From positions 266,935 through 330,934 of the forward strand of contig NW_017803202.1 of NCBI RefSeq assembly GCF_001625305.1: a stretch of 64,000 nucleotides of DNA, read 5' to 3'. Shown one piece after another: positions 56,103-64,000 of this stretch. The notes beneath the pieces are model-generated. The model made no database searches. It was not told where the DNA came from and saw nothing but the letters and a program-made list of their open reading frames with translations. The DNA is from Branchiostoma belcheri (taxonomy: Eukaryota; Chordata; Leptocardii; Amphioxiformes; Branchiostomatidae). Each line of letters opens with the position of its first letter. Position 1 is the first letter of the stretch. The position numbers and the translations under genes are program-made.

Positions 56103-59100
56103 AATTGATTAATTGATTGATTGATTGAACTATAGGAGTTACTAGAAAAGGGTAGTCTCCACCAGACTCCTTTGCAGGCAAGCTGGACCCTCTATGGCCG
56201 GCCAACTCCTCTGGCCAATAATGTCCCCCTTAGCCGATTTCTACTATCTATACAGCCTGCAAAGGAGTCTGGTGGAGACTAAGAAAAGGGGTGCTAGTGT
56301 CACTAAAAAGAAAACAAAGTCACTAGAAGACAGGCAAAAAATTTCAAGTTATCAAAACACTTGTTTCCATTAGAATCTTACAAGACTTAGATTCTTAGAA
56401 GTCTAAACTGATGGACAATTCTTTCTTCGTGTCCAGGTCTCAGAAATGCCTCCCCTACTTGAAGAAAAGTAAGAAGAACCCCCACATCTTAAACAACTGT
56501 CCTCCTCTGGTCATGGAACCCAGGTGGTTCAAGGGTAATGTTGGTAAGGATCAAACTGTCAGAAATTTCTAGCTGAGCTGCATGCATAAAACTTGACTGT
56601 GTTCAAAAAGCACAAAGCTCTGCTATGTTGAAAAGAAAGCGGCCAAACTGACTGCTTCATCTGCAATTGTGAAATATCAGAAACAAACTGCTTCATGTGT
56701 TTGAAAATGGTTTGCTCCAGGACCTACATTACAGCTAGAATGTCAGTGAGTCTACCCCAGCAAACTGGATTGGCAATCTTTCTGAATAACTAACTGTCCA
56801 AATTAAATGCAACATCCCATTCTTTGTGATATTATTTTTTCTTCCAGCCTACACCATTGCCAAATATGGCATGTCCATGTGTGTGCTGGGGATGGCAGAG
56901 GAGTTCAGGGATGATGGGATAGGGGTCAACGCACTCTGGCCTAAGAAAGGTACCTGGAAACTGCTATCCTCATAATAGTACAAGTCACACAAAAACCATT
57001 TATAGCAAAGACAGGACTTAAAAAAGCAACAAACCAAATAGATACAAGCAAACCCAGCAATTGTAATACACACCACCAATTAATCTTATGTGGTTTAAGT
57101 CTGATGAATTATGATGTATGACAAACAACACTAAAAATATACAACGTCGTGTATATGACGTGTGTGACAAAATAGAAAAAAAATTGAAATAGAAAAATGT
57201 TCACATCAGCAATTGAAATCAAATCAATTTAGCTGACACAATACAGTTATAGGCTGATTTAATGATCTGTTGTTGTTGCCATAGCGATCTTCACAGCTGC
57301 CACAGACAACATTATTGGATTTCCTCGGCACATGTGTCGAAAACCAGACATCATGGCGGACGCTGCGTACTGGATCCTGACTCGGGACAGTCGAACCTTC
57401 ACGGGGAACTTTGGTGTTGATGAGGACATCCTACGACAGGCTGGGGTGGTGGATTTCGAGCAGTATGCATATGTACCAGGTACAAAACATTTGTATCTAG
57501 TCTTTTACTGGACCACTGGCATGTTATCTATGTAACATCTGTGTCCATAATTCACCAGGGTCCATAATATCACCACCTTGACTTGAGAAACAGTGTGCTT
57601 AAAGATATTTTTATTGCAACATACTTTTGGTATGCACTCCTTCACACGTCAAATGTATATACCTAGGGTATGTATAAATATCTTTAATCACACTATTTCT
57701 CAAGGTGGCAATATTATGGACCCTGGTGATATTTTGGACACACATGTTATAATATTATGGAAAATTTCTACTTTTTCCACCTTACGAAGCCTGACAGAGG
57801 CTAATTCTCGCCATCATTTAAAAAAAAACTGTAAGTACGAAAACCCCATTTCACTAATCAGCCTTCTGCTTTTCTTGCAAAGGCAATCCCCTGATGCCCT
57901 GTGGCTTCTTGGAACATACACAAGACGAGATGGACCAGAGGCTCCACCTGATGGGCCATGACGGAATTGCAGGCACAACCAAGGCTAGCAAGTTGTAATG
58001 ATGAAGAACAATGCATTCTGGTTTGGTTCTGGTTATTGCTCTACAGTTGGTCAGTAACCTGCAAGCAATTTTTTAAAAACTGATACAAGTACATTGTATG
58101 ATAAATTAAATGTAATTGTAATACATTTATGCAAATAGGTTTGCCAACTTTTGTTGTACATTTGCATTTTCTATGATCATGAATAAAGCCTTTGGATGAC
58201 AGTGATGAGTCATAGCTGGTTTTAAGTGTACTATCCTCTAATACTAGTACATTGCCAAGGTAATAAGAACTTCTAAAAGTGTTGAACTTCTTAAAGCAAT
58301 AAACTGGAATACACATGTGTTGATTGACTGATATGTCAACAGTCATTGTGTTATAGAATGTTCTTTGCAAGAACAGTAAGAAAGGTACTAGACGTATACA
58401 ACTCAACAAACTGACATACATGTAGTTTGACTCTGACATTATACAATCATCAGGCCTGTAGAACACTCTGTCCCCTTCTCCTGAATGGTACATCCCATGA
58501 CCTTTCACCCTGTGGGGGCAATGACCCACAGGGCAGGTGTAAAGTCCAGTGGATTGTAAGCAAAGTAGGCAGTGATCAGGAAGGAGCCATGGAAAACACT
58601 GGGTGAGCTGGTTTCTTCTGTGTTATTCCTTGAATTTAAAACTATATCTAATCTTGCATATGTGGCTATAGTATATAGCCATATATATATAATCAGACCA
58701 AGGGATAGATTGTGGCGATGCACAGTTCATGCAGCACTGAACTGTTTGAATAGTGGCATCCATGATTTAATAGATTCTTCTTGGAAAGACAATGCTAGTG
58801 TCCTAGGCTTCTATACCGAACATTATGACTTAGCGCCAGGGCCAGTCTACTAAAGAGAATAATTTACTGAAGAATAATGCAGGTGCATTTTTTTCACCAT
58901 TCAATACAGAGCATTATTAAAAAGAGTAGCATTTCAATTGACCACTGTCATTTTTCAGGAAGCTAGCGGGTCGTACCGTCTTCATCTCCGGGGCGAGCAG
59001 GGGTATAGGGAAAGCCATCGCCATCAAGTGTGCTCGAGACGGAGCCAATGTTGTCATCGCGGCCAAGACAGCAGAACCCCACCCAAAACTCCCAGGGACC

Positions 59101-60832
59101 ATCTATACAGCAGCTCAGGAGGGTGAGTTCTCAAGTTACTATTTTATAGTAGGGTATTCAAGAAGGGAAAAATGCATATAAACTGTTGTGAAAGGATGAG
59201 ATCCTCTCCTACTTAGTGTGCATAGTTCATTGGTTGGTGACCCTGTCTCTGAACCAATACCAGTTGTAAGTTTGAATCCTGGTTTTGTTGCTCACCCAAC
59301 ATGTGTGCTACTAGAAACGGTCACAATCCTTGGGACAGGACGTTGAGGATAATAATGAGTCACTGTTCATTTCACTTGTTGAAAATAAGCTAGAAGAATT
59401 TCCCCGGTACAATGAACCTGTAAATACTGTTATATATAGCATCTGTCTTCTCTGTCACATACAGTGGAAGATTAGCTAACGTACTTTTATTTGAGTTTTG
59501 GGTCTGATCTAAAGATTTCTTCTCCATACAGTTGAAGCAGCAGGAGGAAAATGCCTGCCCTGTGTAGTAGACATCCGGTTTGAGGACCAGGTCCAGTCAG
59601 CAGTAGAGCAGGCTGTGCAGACGTTTGGAGGGATTGACATCCTGGTGAACAACGCCAGCGCCATCAGTCTGACTGGGACGCTGGAGACGCCCATGAAGAG
59701 ATACGATCTCATGAACAACATCAACACCAGGGGGACATTCATGGTGTGAGTGGGGGTAGTTTTTTCTCTTAGCTTTTCAGTGAAAGATGTTGGTAGGTAG
59801 GAAGATAGAGAGGGCTCCATGGTTAAAATGACAAGGAAATTACATCAGGAAGTTGTAAAAAAGATTGCATAAAATATACTGGAACTTTTAGGGGGCAATT
59901 TTTTGGTGGTATCAACTGTTATATCGAAATACATTCGCAACTCCAGCATGTTTTGTAACAGTGCACAATGTAATATTTGTTCTGTATGCTGCACAATACT
60001 GGCACATGCAGTATGTGCTCCATGTGTATTGTACAGTACTTGCATTGGGAATCTAAATCAAATCAAATCTCAAATGTGTCCCAGACTTGAAGCTTGTACA
60101 ATTTTTTCTCAAGATGTTTTCCCCTCCCTGTCCAGGTCTCAGAAGTGTCTCCCACACTTGAAGAAGAGTCGTAAGAATCCCCACATCTTAAACATCAGCC
60201 CTCCTCTCAACATGCAGTCTCACTGGTTCAAGGGACATGTCGGTATGGCATTTTCGTTGTATATTTTTTTAAAGTTAAAACTCTTGTTCCAACACAAAAA
60301 TTTCTCTCACCTATCTCTAGCTTTTAGTTTTGACCAGTTACTCTGGTCTTCCTCAGTAGACTGACCCAGTGAATCTTTGTATATTTGTTTGTTTTGTTTA
60401 TAGATGTGACAAGGCAGTACCATATGGTGAATTTTGTGAGCTGAAGATTGAAATTCCAGGAATTTGTGTCCTTTTCCAGCCTACACCATGGCCAAATATG
60501 GTATGTCCATGTGTGTGCTGGGGATGGCAGAGGAGTTCAGGGATGATGGGATAGGGGTCAACGCACTCTGGCCGAGAACAAGTAAGTAGCAAAGTAAAAT
60601 ACTTTAAAAGTAAAGTGCCTTTAAGGCCAAGTAAAGTGCCTTTTGCAAGAAATGGGCACAATGTTGGCATCCCTACAGCAGGTGCAAAAATTGTGCCCTA
60701 AAGGACCTACTAAGTATTTCATCAGTTGACTTAGGTTAAGACAGAGGCAAATGGCGAGCTACCATCAATCCCCAGCATCAGCGTGCAAGCACACGTAACC
60801 CTCGGAACAAGGGGAACAACAGACATTGAACT

Positions 60833-60867
<35 letters not shown>

Positions 60868-63696
60868 CTATCCTCAGTGCTACTAGTACTGTTTTTGTCT
60901 GTGTGTCACAGCTAAGGTTGTGATGAATGCCGTCTCATAGCCGTGATATTTATACCCTAGCCATCGGCACAGCTGCTATAGACGTTACAGGGAGGGGGAG
61001 GGGAGGCAGCCGCACCACGGACATCATGGCGGACGCCGCGTACGTTATGCTGACACGGGATGGACGGTCCTACACCGGAAACATCGCCATTGACGAGGAC
61101 GTGCTACGGGAAGCCGGGGTGCGAGACTTCGAGAAATACTCCTGTGTACCAGGTGGGGACTTCAGAATGTCTTTAAGATTCTTAAAACTCATTCTTTTCT
61201 AGAACTATCACAGAGTGGAACTCGCTGCCACCAAGTACAGTAGGGGCATTATCATTAGATAGCTTTACAGATGGTAGGCCAAGTCTGAGCCTCTACTGGG
61301 CCTTCCTAAGTAGATATAGAATGTAAGTACCTGTAGAATTGATGGCAAAAATACAATTTAGAGTGACTGAATACTTTTAAATTAAGTAATTGGCCAGAAG
61401 AATCCACCTGATAAGACAGAGTAATTGACCAGAAGAGTCACGCTGGTAAAGAGCTTCAATACTTGGAGTAGGTGTTACATTTTGGGCACATGAAACCCTT
61501 CGGTGGACAAACTTTCCAAGCAAATTTTTCTCCCTATTTGGCTGAATTTTACTACTTTTCAGCCAGCATTATTTAATACATTGTAGTTAATATTTGGACA
61601 CCAGTGCATGTTGCAGATGTTGTGCCCTGCAGACATGTACATACCTGAAGCAGACTACTCAGGTGATCCATCACAGACTATTACAGAACAATCCAGGCAT
61701 GATGTTGAGAGATACCACTCTGGTGGGGGTGCACAGTTACAGTTTAACTTTGTAAAAGGAGGGACCACCATATAACACTTTCGCATTTGTCGTATGATTT
61801 TGAAGTGGTGGAATTTTCAAGCATGCTGTGACAGAACTAACTGCTGACAGGGATCTGTCACTGCCTTTTCTGTAACAAGACAGCTAAACTTTGTACAACA
61901 TATGCAGACTGAACTATATCCCAAGAATGTCCTTAATCTGAAAAAAATTATGAATCTACCGGGCCCTAAGCTAATATATAAGACAGAGCCTAGTTGCCAA
62001 ATGGCCTACAAAAAGTTACACACAGTCTGTATGTGCTACCAAGGATAATGTCCTGTGTCTTGTGGTTCAATATGAAAAGATTGAATCATGTGTTTTTCGT
62101 GTCATTCTCTGAAATAACACTAGTGTTTTCTATTCCTGTTGACACCAGGCCATGATCTGTATCCAGACCTCTTCGTGGATGAAACCATGGAGGAATTAAA
62201 CAAGCGCCCTCGAGTGACTAGCAGAGGAACTGCAGGGACAAGCAAGACCAGCAAACTGTAGCGGTGGCAAACTTGTTATGTCCAGGCACCATGTTTCAAA
62301 GTCACTACCACTGGTAAAAGATATGACAGCATAGAAGTTGGTAATCACATTAAATATGTTAATATAGCAATGCAATTGCTGTAAAGTTGTCTTTTAAACT
62401 ACCATCCATGACAAAGTATGCACCAAATGTGTTCAACATCCATGATATCACGTACATGTATGGATTTTTCAATACATTCATCCTACTTTTGTGCCAAGGT
62501 AAGGCAAGCACTGCGCATGTTGTTTGTTTCATTTTATTTTGTTCATTCATTCTGCCGCTGCGCGCATGACTGCAATGCTGCCATGTTATGCTGAAGGGCA
62601 GTTATACAGACTTATCCATCCATCCATAAATCCATCCATCCATTCCTTTAATTTATCCATCCATTCATCCATGCGTTCATGCATCCATCCATGGATTACA
62701 TTCATTCACTCATTCATGAATCCATTCATCGATCCATTCAATGATTTATCCATCCATCCATCCACCCTCCCTACCTGTGCGAATGTGATATCAGCGTTGC
62801 CTGTCTTCTCTGCCAGGATCTTGCCCAGCCAGTCCAGGAACTTCTGTCCCTTGTAGATGCCGTAGCCCTTAATCATGTTAGGCATCATGCTCAGGTAGGC
62901 CAGCTTGCTGTCTGTAAGGAACATGGAAAATTACCTTCATGTTAGCAGGTTTTGTTTTCAGTGTGTTTGTTAGTAGTTACTTCAATACAATAATTATCAT
63001 CATCACGATGCCTCCGGATTTTAATCTGGTGAGGTATGATTGATAAAGTCACTCCAGTACCCCCTGTCCCTCATGGTGGACACTAGTCTAAGAGCAGTCC
63101 CTGTGAGACCAGTGTCTTTCTCTATCATTGACAATACAGTAGAGTCACAGGAAGTGAGGGGGAAATGGTGTAACCACAGACTGACAGGAAGGTCTGAAGG
63201 TCCAGCCAAAAAGCCGATGCTTGCTGGGCCCTGATCAAAAACAGCAGAGAGGTGTTTAAAAGGTATTGATGGCATAGGGACGGCCACGAGTGGCAAGCTT
63301 TTGGGCAACCATTGTGGTTTGACTACCCGAGGAAAGTTGACACCCGACAGTCAGGTTACTCAAGTAAAAGGCAGGAACGTCAAAGATAAGAACCTATTCT
63401 ACTTTCAAAGATGACGTATAGAAGCTTTCGTCCGTGAGCCAGGCAACAGAGGTCTTGGTAGACCAAGAAAATTTTGGACGGAGTGTGCCAAGTGTGAAGC
63501 CCATTTCTTATTCAATAGAAAATGTGAAAGATCAGAATCAATTTTTACCTTCAAAGATGACGTAGAAGCTCTCGTCCGTGAGCCCGGCCACCTCCTCAGG
63601 TGTGCTGCCGAGCGCGAGCAGGGTGGCAGGGATGGCGCCCGTCCCCACGCCTCCAAACCGCTTAATTGTCTTCAGCACTCCGAGCGCCTGGAGAAC
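43418..63696 (-). CDS. Patatin-like phospholipase-domain protein with EF-hands (5' part outside window)
   Basis: Exons in transcript order: 63549-63696, 62775-62911, 47683-47818, 47096-47191, 46506-46636, 46103-46194, 45621-45777, 45168-45260, 44822-44983, 44236-44331, 43418-43714; phases fit and 514 codons are visible. Patatin-fold evidence: GGVGTGAIPATLLALG at the elbow, TPDMPIRVAIRMSMSIPG, and the Asp-box LFVDGGICCNYPIHSFDG. The family uses a Ser-Asp dyad (GxSxG plus DGG); here the elbow reads GVGTG, so the Ser position is Gly. Two EF-hand loops follow, DEDGSGTINRKE and DVNKDGEITYQE (the second across an exon junction), so calcium binding is likely. The C-terminus is Glu/Pro-rich. A membrane-lipid role is possible; with the missing Ser it may be non-catalytic. 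One 15-kb intron (47819-62774) contains three HSDL2 genes on the other strand. Confidence 0.85.
43735..43850 (-). repeat. SINE copy
   Basis: Minus strand: GGTGTAACAGCAGAGTGT, B-box AGTTCGATTCC, then 'gcccttgggaaaagcac'. It lies in the last patatin-gene intron. Confidence 0.65.
44010..44165. repeat. Dispersed repeat copy
   Basis: The phrases 'cttgctacataatctaatcc' and 'ctggtccaggtcattgacc' match 9540-9630 and, in part, 8700-8780 and the end of the window. Unassigned interspersed element. Confidence 0.5.
46250..46418. mobile_element. Small inverted-repeat element (MITE-like)
   Basis: Ends aacacatacggtaaatgttc and, inverted, aacacaaagggtaaatgtcc, both running into cacctagagctt. A half-copy lies at about 60293-60370 in HSDL2-like gene 3. 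Confidence 0.6.
46722..46800 (-). repeat. Partial copy of a patatin-gene exon with its acceptor
   Basis: The minus strand repeats the acceptor and first codons of exon 46506-46636 (GWWLSMDSQN..FF.RM) in the upstream intron, with changes (for example 'aacatgttctttcaccgg' for 'aactccttctttaaccgg'). It lacks the rest of the exon. Confidence 0.75.
48456..48468 (+). promoter_or_regulatory. TGACCTTT element upstream of HSDL2 copy 1
   Basis: TGACCTTTGCTGC: one perfect nuclear-receptor half-site and a poor second half, 51 bases before the ATG. Weaker than the sites before copies 2 and 3. Confidence 0.35.
48519..53568 (+). CDS. HSDL2: HSDL2, peroxisomal short-chain dehydrogenase with SCP2 domain (411 aa)
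   Basis: Exons 48519-48532, 49151-49314, 49565-49623, 49908-50062, 50453-50556, 50949-51050 or 51323-51424, 51948-52145, 52634-52828, 53324-53568. Using one of the two 102-nt exons gives 1236 nt (human protein 418 aa). The start MLNTGKLAGRTIF matches vertebrate HSDL2. The SDR core shows GASRGIGKA (about 16-24), LVNNASAIS, catalytic Ser in HILNISPP (about 151) and YTMAK (Tyr167, Lys171). A linker rich in AAAGG leads to an SCP2 sterol-carrier domain (WHLDLKN, FVKMFAGELQPTQAFMSGKL, GDLAMAIKLEKLM). The C-terminal SKL is a peroxisomal PTS1. NAD(P)-dependent oxidoreductase; in vertebrates linked to peroxisomal lipid metabolism. First of three tandem copies inside a patatin-gene intron. Confidence 0.93.
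50949..51050 (+). other. HSDL2 duplicated exon, version A
   Basis: 102 nt, phase 1 in and out. Encodes AYTMAKYGMSMCVLGMAEEL followed by KPDRIGVNALWPLT. Acceptor AACACAG, donor GTAGGT. It covers the catalytic YxxxK and the next helix and strand. Same length and phase as version B. Confidence 0.85.
51323..51424 (+). other. HSDL2 duplicated exon, version B
   Basis: 102 nt, phase 1 in and out. Encodes AYTMAKYGMSMCALGMAEEF followed by KDHGIAVNALWPQT. Acceptor GCTACAG, donor GTACGT. Differs from version A mainly after the active site. Mutually exclusive use is likely, but inclusion of both would also keep frame. Confidence 0.85.
52280..52560 (+). repeat. Minisatellite with an inserted palindromic MITE
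   Basis: Repeats of about 24 bp of the type 'gtccatatttggtgatatt' flank a hairpin at 52343-52433 whose arms are ctggttaccaaacctattat and its complement. Confidence 0.7.
52343..52433. mobile_element. Palindromic MITE
   Basis: Near-perfect hairpin (taccctggttaccaaacc ... ggtttggtaaccaggcta) with a short gagag loop region. Related to 26870-26946. TTGTTGAC occurs on both sides, but it is also part of the flanking minisatellite. Confidence 0.7.
54462..54474 (+). promoter_or_regulatory. DR1-like element upstream of HSDL2 copy 2
   Basis: TGACCTTTCACCT: two half-sites TGACCT and TCACCT spaced by one base, one mismatch to a perfect DR1. DR1 sites bind PPAR/RXR, HNF4 or COUP-TF class receptors. It ends 70 bases before the ATG. 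Confidence 0.45.
54544..57998 (+). CDS. HSDL2-like SDR copy 2, lacking SCP2 domain (7 exons, 303 aa)
   Basis: Exons 54544-54557, 55249-55412, 55790-56003, 56437-56543, 56848-56949, 57285-57479, 57883-57998; 912 nt with agreeing phases. Start MQNTGELAGRTIFITGASRG. Cofactor motif TGASRGIG and NNAS are present; YTIAK supplies Tyr168 and Lys172. The usual catalytic Ser (HILNISPP) is Cys here: HILNNCPPLV, Cys152. Exon 3 equals exons 3 and 4 of copy 1 joined (214 = 59 + 155 nt). The last exon gives a short tail ending GTTKASKL, keeping the PTS1 SKL while the SCP2 domain is gone. Probably peroxisomal; activity doubtful or altered. Confidence 0.9.
56030..56130. repeat. (GATT)n microsatellite
   Basis: About 22 GATT units starting some 27 bases after the exon 3 donor of HSDL2-like copy 2. 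Confidence 0.95.
56153..56281. mobile_element. Palindromic MITE, 129 bp, with 9-bp target duplication
   Basis: Terminal repeats of 27 bases start TAGTCTCCACCAGACTCC. The flanks are AGAAAAGGG on both sides (56144-56152 and 56282-56290). A truncated relative lies near 5147. Confidence 0.75.
58498..58510 (+). promoter_or_regulatory. DR1-like element upstream of HSDL2 copy 3
   Basis: TGACCTTTCACCC, differing by one base from the site before copy 2 and 78 bases before the ATG. Surrounding bases ('ccccttctc', 'aatggt') are also similar, so the promoter was duplicated with the gene or has been kept. Confidence 0.45.
58589..62261 (+). CDS. HSDL2-like SDR copy 3, lacking SCP2 domain (7 exons, 301 aa)
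   Basis: Exons 58589-58602, 58959-59122, 59532-59745, 60136-60242, 60480-60581, 60961-61152, 62149-62261; 906 nt with agreeing phases. Start MENTGKLAGRTVFISGASRG. It has NNASAIS, the catalytic Ser in HILNISPPLN, and YTMAK, so the active site is complete. A Gly/Arg stretch, TGRGRGGSRTTD, replaces the MDMLAGVDAQKQCRKPE region of copy 1. The C-terminus ends GTSKTSKL, a PTS1, with no SCP2 domain. It is more like copy 2 in exon plan (fused exon 3) but closer to copy 1 in active-site residues. Confidence 0.9.
61187..61330 (+). mobile_element. LINE reverse-transcriptase C-terminal fragment
   Basis: One frame reads FFSRTITEWNSLPPSTV, then ALSLDSFTDGRPSLSLYWAF. The WNSLPPSxV...SLDSF pattern is the usual end of many non-LTR retrotransposon ORF2 proteins. 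It is 5'-truncated and lies in the last intron of HSDL2-like copy 3. Confidence 0.65.
62605..62770. repeat. (CATC)n/CATT-rich tract
   Basis: Degenerate catccatc repeats ending next to the donor of patatin-gene exon 62775-62911. Confidence 0.9.
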
Positions 63697-64000
63697 CTGT
63701 GGGGACAGAATTGGAACCATTTAGTACAGTTAAATACAAACTGAACCTGTGGGCACAGGACTGGGGGCATTTAGTACAGTCCCAGCGTAGCAGGGATGGC
63801 ACCCATGGGGACAGAGTTGGAACCATTTAGTTCAGTTCCAGTTCCAATGCTAAGCGTTGTGGCCCCCTCCTAAATTTAAAGCTAAGCGTTGCTGGGGTCC
63901 CCCCATGCAGACCCAAGCTTGTAGATGATAAAACAGAATGACCAGTCCTGCCACTTGCTACATAATGTAATCCAACACCAGAAGGTTTCTGCTACAGCAC

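Overview
The window looks like nuclear DNA of a lancelet (amphioxus, Branchiostoma-like). It has intron-rich animal genes, a death-fold/NHL protein of the kind expanded in lancelets, dense small DNA transposons, tRNA-derived SINEs and many microsatellites. The species call is inference. Gene models were built by hand from reading frame, splice sites and splice phase. Each gene that is complete in the window gives a coding length divisible by three.

Layout. 1-4450: a large non-coding fold-back element with nested palindromes. 6548-24821 (minus): NEK8, a ciliary NIMA-family kinase with RCC1 repeats, complete at 17 coding exons and 700 aa. Its intron 7 holds, on the plus strand, a five-exon gene (15463-19772) for a 989-aa protein of unusual build: DED, CARD, a TRADD-N-like module, coiled coil, filamin domain and NHL repeats. 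25214-28487 (plus): TCEANC2, head to head with NEK8. 30912-42111 (plus): a predicted type II membrane protein with eight EGF-like domains; an intact transposon copy lies in its first intron, and a single-exon minus-strand LRR receptor gene (36728-39019) lies in a later intron. 43418 to beyond 63696 (minus): a patatin-like protein with two EF-hands. Its 15-kb intron contains three tandem plus-strand HSDL2 paralogues (48519-53568, 54544-57998, 58589-62261).

How it fits together. Three times in 64 kb a host gene carries opposite-strand genes inside an intron. The HSDL2 copies keep a peroxisomal C-terminal SKL although two have lost the SCP2 domain, and all three have a TGACCTTT element 50-91 bases before the start codon. 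The first copy has a duplicated exon carrying the catalytic YxxxK motif. The patatin host has Gly where the nucleophilic Ser is expected. NEK8 has five separate tandem-repeat arrays, each starting inside an exon and running across its 5' splice site. The most novel item is the DED-CARD-TRADD-N-filamin-NHL protein.
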